The notes beneath the pieces are model-generated. The model was not told the origin of the DNA. It did not search any database and saw only the letters and a list, made by a program, of their open reading frames with translations. From NCBI RefSeq assembly GCF_000685075.1, contig NZ_BAYD01000053.1:1-64000 (forward strand): a stretch of 64,000 nucleotides of DNA, written 5' to 3'. How positions within the stretch are numbered: the stretch's first letter is position 1; each line of letters starts with the position of its first letter. The stretch is from Paraburkholderia oxyphila NBRC 105797. Its GTDB lineage: Bacteria > Pseudomonadota > Gammaproteobacteria > Burkholderiales > Burkholderiaceae. The position numbers and the translations under genes are program-made. Positions 16,788 to 23,939 of the stretch are shown piece after piece.

Positions 16788-17708
16788 TCAGCGGTTCACG
16801 AAACCCTTGTAGTTCTCCGGCGTCACGAGCTGATAGGGAATCCAGGCCTCGCTCTGCACACTCTTGTCGCCGCCCGCCAGCTTCGCGGCCATGTCCACGG
16901 CCGCCTTGCCCTGGCCCTTGCCGTCCTGAAACACGGTCACGGCGAGGTCTCCCTTCGACATCGCAAAGAGCGCGTCCTTCGTCGCATCCACGCCGCCCAC
17001 CAGCACCGTCTTCGGCGAGACACCGGCCTGGCGCATGGCGATCAGCGCGCCCAGCGCCATCTCGTCGTTATTGGCGGCGATGGCGTCGAACTTCTTGCCC
17101 GCGCTCAGCCATTGGCTCATCAGGTTGATGGCCTGGCTGCGATCGAAATTGGCGGTCTGCTCCGCAACCACATGAATGCCGGGGTTCTTCGCCACGATGT
17201 CCTTGACGCCGCGAGTGCGGTCGCGCGTGGCGTCGGTCGAGAGCTCGCCGAGCATGAGCGCGATATTGCCGTGACCATTGAGCTTCTTCGCGAGGTACTC
17301 CATTTGCAGATGGCCCGCCACGAGGCTATCGGAGCCCACGAAGTACGCGCCGTTGCCAAGTGGTTCGTCGGGCTTGCGGTTGACGTAGACGATGGGGATG
17401 CCGGCTTTGCGCGCGGCGTCCGTCATGCGCTTCGTCGCCGATGCGTCGGCGGGGTTCACGATGATCGCGGCCACGTGCTGTGCCACGAACGCTTCAACCT
17501 GGCTCACCTGGCGGCCAACGTCGCCCTGCGCGTCTTCGAAGTCGAGGCTCACGTTCTTCGCCTTGCCTTCGGCCGCCATGGACTCGCGCACTGTCGTGAG
17601 GAAGTTGTCGTCGAAGTGCGCCATCGAGACGCCTATCGTCGTGCCTGCATAGGCGGCAATGGGAAGGGCTGCCGCGAGCGCGAGCAGGGACCGGCTGAGG
17701 AAGTTCAT
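16788..17708 (-). CDS. Periplasmic cyclitol-binding protein (inositol/rhizopine-binding type)
   Basis: 306 residues from the ATG at 17708. A signal peptide (MNFLSRSLLALAAALPIAAYA) precedes a periplasmic-binding-protein fold of the ribose cluster: IGVSMAHFDDNFLTTVRESM, VAAIIVNPADASATKRM, IPIVYVNRKP, AANNDEMALGAL, LVGGVDATKDAL. From memory, MAHFDDNFL, VYVNR and GGVDAT resemble the myo-inositol-binding IbpA group and rhizobial MocB more than ribose-binding proteins. The gene heads the transporter trio. Specificity between myo-inositol and inosamines cannot be decided by eye. Confidence 0.85.
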   Translation of the reverse strand: MNFLSRSLLALAAALPIAAYAGTTIGVSMAHFDDNFLTTVRESMAAEGKAKNVSLDFEDAQGDVGRQVSQVEAFVAQHVAAIIVNPADASATKRMTDAARKAGIPIVYVNRKPDEPLGNGAYFVGSDSLVAGHLQMEYLAKKLNGHGNIALMLGELSTDATRDRTRGVKDIVAKNPGIHVVAEQTANFDRSQAINLMSQWLSAGKKFDAIAANNDEMALGALIAMRQAGVSPKTVLVGGVDATKDALFAMSKGDLAVTVFQDGKGQGKAAVDMAAKLAGGDKSVQSEAWIPYQLVTPENYKGFVNR

Positions 17709-17801
17709 GATTGTCTCCATCCATGTGTTTGCGGCTCTGTTTTTTTGGGCGCACAGAGCCTTTCAGGCCGTGCGGTGCACGGTCTGCCACTGCTTCGTTG
17801 C

Positions 17802-17849
17802 GATTTGTTTTCCGACTCGTCTGCCGACTCGTTTGCCGACTTGCTTGCC
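17802..17849. repeat. Four imperfect 12-bp tandem repeats
   Basis: Four consecutive units close to GACTCGTTTGCC (17802-17813, 17814-17825, 17826-17837, 17838-17849) lie in the gap between the TIM-barrel gene and the binding-protein gene. The two middle units differ at one base. Function unknown; it may be mere slippage. Confidence 0.6.
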
Positions 17850-17902
17850 GGCCCGGCGCCGCGCCCGGATCGCGCGGCGCGTCCGTGGCCGGGTGCCGGG
17901 TA

Positions 17903-18748
17903 TCAGGCGGCCTGGCGCAGGCTCGCCGCTTCGAGGGCCTCGCCGATATAGGCGATGCTTGCGGCAAGGCGCGTCTCGATGTCGGCGGCTTCGGCAATTT
18001 CCTCGGCGAACGGCTCGAACGAGGCGTAGCCGCGATAGCCGCGCGCACGCAGCGTCGCGAGCTGGCGCACGTTGCCGAGCCGGTCGTCGCGGCCCACGAG
18101 CACGCGATGGCCGTCGCGCATTTCGCCCACGGTCACCGCGCTCGCTTCGACGCCCGAGATGTGCACGAGCCCCGTGAGGTCGGGAAAGAAGATGTCTTCG
18201 CCAGACAGGTGATGATGGAACGTGTCGTGCACGAGCCTGAAATGGCGCTCGCCGGCGGCGTCGTAGATGCCCTTCACCGCATCGGACTTGCGGCGCAGCG
18301 CGCATTCCTCGAAGCCGAGCGTCTCAACGAGACCGAGCAGGCCGTGGTCGTCCAGGATCGGCTTGAGCTGCGCAAGCGCGTTGACCAGATCGGCGTGACG
18401 CTCGCTCGCCGCGCGCTGGTCGAGCATCGAGTTGGTCGGGCACATCACGAGCGCCTTCGCGCCGCAACCCGCCGCGTACTTCGCGAGCGCCAGCGCCTCT
18501 TCGCGGCGCGTGGCGTCGAACTGCTCGAAGCGCTGCAGCGCGTTGATCGAGAGTATCGTGAGACCCGCACGCTCGCATGCCTCCTTGATCTGGCCGGCGG
18601 GCGTGCCGTCGGTGATCTCTACGCCGGGCAGGTCGTTGCGGATCTCGATGGCGTCGATACCCAGACGCTGGCACAGCGCCACATAGTCCGGGAACTTCAA
18701 TTTCGGCGCGCTCATTCGGTTGAGGGAAAACTGCACTGCCTCGCTCAT
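17903..18748 (-). CDS. TIM-barrel sugar isomerase, IolI-like
   Basis: 281 residues from the ATG at 18748. It belongs to the xylose-isomerase-like TIM-barrel family. Typical parts are LGIDAIEIRNDLPGVEI, LSINALQRFEQFD, LVMCPTNS, the metal-site segment FRLVHDTFHHHLSG with FFPDLTGLVHISGV, and the closing FEPFAEE. The opening and the HDTFHHHL segment fit 2-keto-myo-inositol isomerase (IolI), which interconverts inosose isomers. It is the first gene of the minus-strand inositol block, divergent from the LacI regulator, with a 194-bp gap to the transporter genes. The function is inferred from family and context. Confidence 0.75.
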   Translation of the reverse strand: MSEAVQFSLNRMSAPKLKFPDYVALCQRLGIDAIEIRNDLPGVEITDGTPAGQIKEACERAGLTILSINALQRFEQFDATRREEALALAKYAAGCGAKALVMCPTNSMLDQRAASERHADLVNALAQLKPILDDHGLLGLVETLGFEECALRRKSDAVKGIYDAAGERHFRLVHDTFHHHLSGEDIFFPDLTGLVHISGVEASAVTVGEMRDGHRVLVGRDDRLGNVRQLATLRARGYRGYASFEPFAEEIAEAADIETRLAASIAYIGEALEAASLRQAA

Positions 18749-19035
18749 CGTTGTCTCCAGTGAATGCAAATCGAAAGTTTTATGTGTGGTCTCCCGACCA
18801 CTTCCAGCCGTTTGATGACGTCCCGGTTCAGCATGACCTGGCGTTGCCGATGTGAGAAAGGTAAGTGACCCATTGACTCGCCTCAACGAAAAGATTGATG
18901 ATTTTTCGTCAGCGTGAATACGCGGGAAGCCGCCCGGTCGTGGTGCAATTCGTTCTGCGATTCAAGCTGCCATGCGAGCACGCCAATCGACCATGCCGCG
19001 CGCATCGTAATCGACAAAAAATACTGGAGACACTC
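18749..19035. promoter_or_regulatory. Divergent control region of the inositol operon and its LacI regulator
   Basis: Two symmetric elements are seen. GTGGTC-N4-GACCAC lies at 18786-18801, close to the start of the IolI-like gene. A second element at 18894-18914 reads TTGATGA-N4-TTCGTCA and recurs almost unchanged in front of the MocD-like gene. A palindrome ACGAAAA-N10-TTTTCGT (18886-18909) overlaps the second element. This is the expected position for operators of the adjacent LacI-type repressor. Confidence 0.6.
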
Positions 19036-20100
19036 ATGGCCGCAGCCCCCCCACCGCGCCGCAAACGCAGCGCGCGTTTCGTTGAAATTGCCGAAGCCGC
19101 GGGCGTCAGTCCCGCGACGGTCGATCGCGTGCTCAACGAGCGCGGCAGTGTGTCCGCGGCCATGCGCGAACGCGTCGTGAAGGCGGCGCAACAGCTCGGC
19201 GTGCCGCGCGTCTTGCCGCAAACCAGCCATGGCCTCGTGCACATCGACGTCTTGCTGCCGCAGAACAGCACGCCGTTCTTCCAGCGCCTGACACGCGGGC
19301 TCGAACGCTCGATGCAGATGCTCGACCGGCGCATCGTGCTGCATCGCCAGTTCCTTCCTGAAGCCGACGACGACGTGATCACGCGCGCGATACTCCGCCC
19401 GAACTACAAGCGCGCCGGGCTGATCGTCACGACGCACGACACGGCGCCGGTGCGCGACGCGCTGCGCACGGTCATCGCGCAAGGCGAGCCCGTGGTCACG
19501 ATGGTCACCGATATCCCGGAGGTCGAGCGCGTGCATTACGCCGGGATCGACAACGCCAATGCGGGGCGCACCGCGGGCTATTTCGTCGGGCGACTCGCCA
19601 CGCAGCCAGGCCGCGTCCTGCTGATCTGCTCGCGCAAGGACTATCGCGCGCATATCGAGCGCATCAGCGGCTGCCGCACGCAACTAGCCGAGGCGTTTCC
19701 CCATCTCGTCTGCGATGCGGATGCAGTGGAAACGCTCGACGACGTGGACCAGTGCCATCGCGCGGTGCTCAAGGAGCTCAAGCGCGGCGGCGTGGTGGGC
19801 ATCTACAACAGCGGCTATGCGTCGGAGGGCATCGAGGCGGCGCTACGCAAGGTGGGGGCGGCGGGGAAAGTGGTGTGGGTGGGCCATGAGATGCTCGACC
19901 GGCATCGCGAGTACATCGAGCAGGGCACCATGGACATTGCCATCGACCAGGACCCGGACGGGCAAGTGATATCCGCATTGCAGCACGCGCTCAATGCGTG
20001 CGGCGTGGTGCAGACGCCCGCGCCGCTCGGGACTGTCGAGTTCCGGATATTCTGCTCGGCGAATGTGAGGCGCAATCCCTATCTTGCCGCCGGGCATTGA
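19036..20100 (+). CDS. LacI-family transcriptional regulator of the cyclitol genes
   Basis: 354 residues from the ATG at 19036, preceded by CTGGAGA. An N-terminal helix-turn-helix (FVEIAEAAGVSPATVDRVLN, residues 15-34) is followed by a periplasmic-binding-like effector domain (HIDVLLPQNSTPFFQRLTRGLE onward), the layout of LacI/RbsR repressors. VDRVLN instead of the usual VSRVLN is a variant of recognition-helix flanks seen in other proteobacterial members. It lies between the two catabolic blocks and is divergent from the first. The matched palindromes in front of both blocks make it their likely common repressor, released by an inositol-related inducer. Confidence 0.88.
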   Translation: MAAAPPPRRKRSARFVEIAEAAGVSPATVDRVLNERGSVSAAMRERVVKAAQQLGVPRVLPQTSHGLVHIDVLLPQNSTPFFQRLTRGLERSMQMLDRRIVLHRQFLPEADDDVITRAILRPNYKRAGLIVTTHDTAPVRDALRTVIAQGEPVVTMVTDIPEVERVHYAGIDNANAGRTAGYFVGRLATQPGRVLLICSRKDYRAHIERISGCRTQLAEAFPHLVCDADAVETLDDVDQCHRAVLKELKRGGVVGIYNSGYASEGIEAALRKVGAAGKVVWVGHEMLDRHREYIEQGTMDIAIDQDPDGQVISALQHALNACGVVQTPAPLGTVEFRIFCSANVRRNPYLAAGH

Positions 20101-20106
20101 GCCGCG

Positions 20107-20970
20107 CTACGCCGTAGCGGGGTCACGCGCCGTTTGCGCTTCGATCTCGCGCCAGAGCTCGCGTATCCAGGCCTGCATCTGCAGCGACTCGGCCCAGCGG
20201 TCGGTGGTGTCGTTGCCATCCGCGCCAATGATCGCGTAGGGCTGCGGGCCCAGCTCGCAGGTGAACGCGAGCGTATCGTTTTCGCCCGCCCGCCGTCGCC
20301 ACGAGCGAAAGCCATCGCCCCACCAGCCGAGAAACAGATCCACCCACTTGCGGTGCGGTGCAAACGAGAGCTCGATCTGCACCTGCTCGCGGCTCGCCAC
20401 GCGTCCATGAAACGCCCATGAATGGTCGAGTATGCGATGCATGAGCGCATGATTCTCGTCCGAGACGGGCCATGCGAACTCGCGCCCGACGAGAAAGTGC
20501 GAGATGTCGCCCAATAGCCTGAGATCGGGCCGCGCGTCGAGCAAATCGAGCGTGAAATATAGATCCGTCGTCATGCGGTCACGATGCGTCTCGATGTAGA
20601 CGGGCATATCCACCTGTTCCGCAAGACGGCGCCAGCCGTCGAGCAAGACCAGCGCTTCGCGAACGGTTCGCGGCCGCACGTCGGGTTGCAGATCGACGTG
20701 ATGCAGGCCGAATTCGGTCGCGAGCTCCAGCACGGGCTGCAGGTCGTCCACGGTCTGCGGAAAGCACTGGCCTTCCGCTGCCAGTCCGTATTCGCGCCGC
20801 AACCCGGCCAGACGCTTCACGTCCTCGCGGTTCGTGCAGTGTGCGCTCACGCCGTCGAAGCCGGCCAGCGCGATCATGCGGACGTTCTCTTCGAGCGAGC
20901 GCTCGTAGCCATCGGTGTGTCGGCGCTCCATCGCCCAAAGCGACTGGAACACCAGTAGTCGTTGCGCCAT
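20107..20970 (-). CDS. TIM-barrel sugar isomerase/epimerase-like protein of the MocDEF-like block
   Basis: 287 residues, xylose-isomerase-like TIM barrel: GFDGVSAHCTN, VYIETHRDRMTTDLYFTLDLL, LGDISHFLVG and a late CELGPQPYAI segment carry the acidic and His residues expected for a divalent metal site. The exact reaction cannot be read from sequence. It is the last gene of the block that starts with the di-iron oxygenase, 79 bp after the reductase, and converges on the LacI gene with a 6-bp gap. In rhizobial rhizopine loci a TIM-barrel protein (MocC) accompanies the oxygenase, which is why a role on inosamine-type intermediates is suggested. Confidence 0.7.
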   Translation of the reverse strand: MAQRLLVFQSLWAMERRHTDGYERSLEENVRMIALAGFDGVSAHCTNREDVKRLAGLRREYGLAAEGQCFPQTVDDLQPVLELATEFGLHHVDLQPDVRPRTVREALVLLDGWRRLAEQVDMPVYIETHRDRMTTDLYFTLDLLDARPDLRLLGDISHFLVGREFAWPVSDENHALMHRILDHSWAFHGRVASREQVQIELSFAPHRKWVDLFLGWWGDGFRSWRRRAGENDTLAFTCELGPQPYAIIGADGNDTTDRWAESLQMQAWIRELWREIEAQTARDPATA

Positions 20971-21049
20971 CGTGTCTCCGTGTTGCCGCGTCGGCGCCTC
21001 ACCATGCGGGCGTCGTTCGTGCAGCGAGATGTTTCGCGTTGCCCTGCAT

Positions 21050-22291
21050 TCAGAGCAGGCTTTTTAGCTTGATTTCCGGGTTAGCCAACTGCTCCCCGTC
21101 AATTGGCGCGCCGCGCTCGACCAGCATCCGCGCGAGGCGCATTTCTCTCGCGAGTGCGCTCGCGAGGCCAAAGCCGCTCGCACCAACGAGCCGCCCTTCT
21201 CCATCCAGATCGAAATGAATCCGGGCACCGCTGTCCAGCGCGCGCACGATCGACCGGCTGCCCAGCACAGGCTCGCCGGCGACCTGCAACTGGTGGTCGT
21301 ACTGATCGGACCAGAACCACGGCAATTCACCGTACGCGTCGCGCGCGCCGAGCATGTTGCGCGCCGCCACCCTCGCCTGGGTTTCGGCGTTGTGCCAGGT
21401 CTCCTGGCGAATGCGATGCGCGCCGAAGCGGCTCGGAAACACCGCGACATCGCCCGCTGCATAAACACCGCGTGCCGAGGTTTCGAGCGTCTCGTCCACG
21501 AGAATGCCGCGCTCGACGTCCAGACCCGCTGCACGCGCGAGCTCGTCGGCAGGCTCGATGCCGATGCCGACGATCACGCTATCGGCATGCAGCACGTCGC
21601 CGTCATCGAGCGTCACGGCCAGCGTGCCGCGCGTGTCCCCGCCGCGCCGCTCGAACGCGCGCGGCGCAGACCTGAGCCGGATCGTCACGCCATTGCGTGC
21701 ATGCAAGTCTTGCGCGCTCGCCGCGATCGGGGCGGGCACGGCGCGCCCCAGCAAGCGTGCGCCGCCCTCCACTACGGTGACTTCGCATCCGCGCACGCGC
21801 GCCGATGCGGCTACTTCGAGGCCGATAAACCCGCCGCCCACCACCACGACATTCGACCCCGGCGTGAGCCGCTCGCCCAGCGCCGCCGCGTCTTCCAGCG
21901 TGCGCAGGCATTGGACGCCCGGCTCGCTTGCGCCCGGAATCGAAAGCCGGCGTACATGGCCGCCCGTCGCGAGCAGCAGCGCCTCGTATTCGATAGTCCG
22001 GCCATCGCCCAGATACAGCGTGCGCGCGATGGGATCGAACGATTGCACGGTGGCCACCACGTGCTCGATCGCGTCTTCACGCCATGCCTCGGGCTCGCGC
22101 AAGCCGCATTGCGCCGCGGCGCGCTCGCCCGTCAGCAGTCCTTTGGAAAGCGGCGGCCGTTCATAGGGCAGATGAGGCTCCGCGCCAATCAGCGCAATGC
22201 CGCCGCGCCAGCCCGCTTCGCGCAGCGTCTGCGCCGCGCGGCCGCCCACATGGCCCGCGCCCACGATCGCCATGACCCTTTGCGTTGCCAT
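21050..22291 (-). CDS. FAD-dependent ferredoxin reductase (MocF-like)
   Basis: 413 residues. Two dinucleotide-binding motifs are seen, GAGHVGG for FAD near residue 11 and VVVGGGFIGLEVA for NAD(P)H near 150. They are followed by the family segment GVYAAGDVAVFP and the late WFWSDQYDHQLQVAG typical of reductases serving Rieske or 2Fe-2S oxygenase systems. It passes electrons from NAD(P)H to the ferredoxin encoded 4 bp upstream, which would feed the membrane oxygenase. The three-gene order oxygenase-ferredoxin-reductase matches rhizobial mocDEF. Confidence 0.85.
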   Translation of the reverse strand: MATQRVMAIVGAGHVGGRAAQTLREAGWRGGIALIGAEPHLPYERPPLSKGLLTGERAAAQCGLREPEAWREDAIEHVVATVQSFDPIARTLYLGDGRTIEYEALLLATGGHVRRLSIPGASEPGVQCLRTLEDAAALGERLTPGSNVVVVGGGFIGLEVAASARVRGCEVTVVEGGARLLGRAVPAPIAASAQDLHARNGVTIRLRSAPRAFERRGGDTRGTLAVTLDDGDVLHADSVIVGIGIEPADELARAAGLDVERGILVDETLETSARGVYAAGDVAVFPSRFGAHRIRQETWHNAETQARVAARNMLGARDAYGELPWFWSDQYDHQLQVAGEPVLGSRSIVRALDSGARIHFDLDGEGRLVGASGFGLASALAREMRLARMLVERGAPIDGEQLANPEIKLKSLL

Positions 22292-22295
22292 GATT

Positions 22296-22604
22296 TCAGA
22301 TCTCGATCAGGATGCGCCCGGCCTCGACCCTCGCCGGATACGTCGTGAGCTTTTCGCACACGGGCGCGCACAGCGCGCGGCCATCGCGCACGTCGAAGCG
22401 GCCGTTGTGCTTCGGGCATTCGATCGTGTGGCCCATCACCAGACCATCGCACAGGTGCACCTGCTCGTGCGTGCACAGGCCGTCGCTGGCGTAAACGGCG
22501 TCGTCCACGCGGTAGATGGCGAAGGTGCGGCCTGCGTGGTCGAAGCGCATGACGTCTTCGTCTTCGATGTCGTCCAGCGCAGCCGCGTCGATCCATTGCG
22601 TCAT
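22296..22604 (-). CDS. Rieske-type ferredoxin (MocE-like)
   Basis: 102 residues. The Rieske 2Fe-2S ligands are all present: Cys44 and His46 (LCTHEQ) and Cys63 and His66 (CPKHNG). It is a soluble electron carrier between the reductase downstream and the di-iron oxygenase upstream. The size and lack of any catalytic domain rule out a Rieske oxygenase alpha subunit. Stop and next start are only 4 bp apart, so ferredoxin and reductase are co-translated. Confidence 0.9.
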   Translation of the reverse strand: MTQWIDAAALDDIEDEDVMRFDHAGRTFAIYRVDDAVYASDGLCTHEQVHLCDGLVMGHTIECPKHNGRFDVRDGRALCAPVCEKLTTYPARVEAGRILIEI

Positions 22605-22694
22605 GTCGTGTCTCCTTCAGTTGTGTAGTTGTCCATCAGTGTTCGTTCGCGAGCGTGTCGCCCGCGCTGCGCTCGCGGGTGGCCTCGGGTCGCC

Positions 22695-23771
22695 TCAGGT
22701 TGCATCCGGCACGGGCCGCGTGACATGCCAGGCCGGGTCGCGCGTCTGGCGCACGAGCGCGGGGATGATCTCCGCATAGGCCGCGAGGCTGCTCGAATAC
22801 GAAGGCGGCATGTCCGTCTTGACGGTCTCGTGCAGGCGCGGCAGCGCATGGAACGGCACCATCGGAAACATGTGGTGCTCGATGTGATAGTTCATGTTCC
22901 AGTACAGGAAGCGGAACACCGGATTCATCATCACGGTACGGCAGTTCTTGCGGTGGTCGAGCACGTTTTCCGGCAGGCCCGCATGCTGCGTCAAGCCGAA
23001 ATAGAGGTAGAGCCAGGCGCCGTAGAGACTCGGCAGGCCGATATAGAGCAGCGGCAGCACCGAATGAAATACGATGCACGCGCCGATCACGGCCATATGG
23101 ACGAGCAGCGTCAGACGCGCCTCGCGCACCACCTTCGGCCATTCTGACTCGGGCACGAAGGTCTTTTCTTCCGCGCCGATATTGCCGCATGCCGCTGAGA
23201 CGATCTTCGGCACCTCGGTCGCCACGTGCTTGAGCGCGAAAATATTGAGCAGGAGTGCCACCCAATCGGTAGGCCTCGGCGCGGCGATCTCGGGGTCGCG
23301 TCCGACGATGAGCGTGTCGGTATGATGCCGCGCGTGCGTCCAGCGCGTGACCGTGGGACGACGGAACACCTGGAACGAAGCGAGCTGGTAGACCACGCTG
23401 TTCATCCAGCGCGTCTTGAACGCCGTGCCGTGGCCGCACTCGTGCCAGCGCGAATCGGCCGGGCTGCAGTAGAGCGTGCCGTACAGGAAAAAGGCGGGAA
23501 TGGCCCACAGCGAATTTGCGCGCCATGCGAACCACGCGAGCACGCCGCTCGCAACGATCGCCGCATACCAGATCAGCGTGTCGCGGATCGCGCGCGCGTC
23601 GCCGCGCTGCATCAGCGCCTTCATCGTGGGGCGCGGCACCGGGCACTTGTACCACTGCGCATTGACGAGTCCGGCGGCGTACGCCCGTTCACCCGCACCG
23701 CCGATGAGCCGGTAAGCCTGCCGCCCCGTGACGGCGGACGCCGTACGCGAGCCTGTTTGCGTGTTCGACAC
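22695..23771 (-). CDS. Membrane di-iron oxygenase/desaturase-fold protein (MocD-like)
   Basis: 358 residues from a GTG at 23771, preceded by AGGAG at a good distance. The three histidine boxes of the membrane fatty-acid desaturase/hydroxylase superfamily are clear: HECGH (110-114), HARHH (146-150) and HIEHH (296-300). Hydrophobic segments lie around 66-100 and 220-262. The enzyme would use O2 and electrons from the adjacent ferredoxin and reductase. In rhizobia MocD of this type, with MocE and MocF, is needed to use 3-O-methyl-scyllo-inosamine, presumably by oxidative demethylation. Next to an inositol operon, that role is more likely here than lipid desaturation. The substrate is inferred, not shown. 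Confidence 0.75.
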   Translation of the reverse strand: MSNTQTGSRTASAVTGRQAYRLIGGAGERAYAAGLVNAQWYKCPVPRPTMKALMQRGDARAIRDTLIWYAAIVASGVLAWFAWRANSLWAIPAFFLYGTLYCSPADSRWHECGHGTAFKTRWMNSVVYQLASFQVFRRPTVTRWTHARHHTDTLIVGRDPEIAAPRPTDWVALLLNIFALKHVATEVPKIVSAACGNIGAEEKTFVPESEWPKVVREARLTLLVHMAVIGACIVFHSVLPLLYIGLPSLYGAWLYLYFGLTQHAGLPENVLDHRKNCRTVMMNPVFRFLYWNMNYHIEHHMFPMVPFHALPRLHETVKTDMPPSYSSSLAAYAEIIPALVRQTRDPAWHVTRPVPDAT

Positions 23772-23866
23772 CTATGTCTCCTTGATCCGGTTCGCCGCGC
23801 CTCGTGCGGCGTGTGACTTTCGCTGGATCAAACATAAGCGCCGGGCCCGCGGCGCTCAACGGAAAC

Positions 23867-23887
23867 ATTGATGAAATATCGTCAACG
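23867..23887. promoter_or_regulatory. Probable LacI operator upstream of the MocD-like gene
   Basis: TTGATGA-N4-ATCGTCA within a near-symmetric TTGAYGA/TCRTCAA element. It matches the site at 18894-18914 at 17 of 21 positions. It lies about 100 bp before the MocD-like start. On the minus strand a plausible -35 TTGAGC and -10 TATGTT follow it closer to the gene. Confidence 0.6.
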
Positions 23888-23899
23888 CGGCGGCTCGGG

Positions 23900-23926
23900 G
23901 GGCCTGCTCACGCAGCCGGCAGGCCC
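23900..23926. terminator. GC hairpin after the exported protein gene
   Basis: GGGCCTGC and its exact complement GCAGGCCC around an 11-base loop, 14 bp past the stop of the minus-strand exported protein gene. No U-tract follows, so its role as a terminator is tentative. Confidence 0.4.
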
Positions 23927-23939
23927 TCCTGCCCCGTGC

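Noticed and set aside
17802..17849. Start of a CRISPR array
   Set aside because: Units are 12 bp, directly adjacent, imperfect and without spacers; no cas genes are present.
22695..23771. Fatty-acid desaturase for lipid metabolism
   Set aside because: The fold fits, but dedicated Rieske ferredoxin and reductase genes, the inositol neighbourhood and the shared operator favour a catabolic oxygenase.
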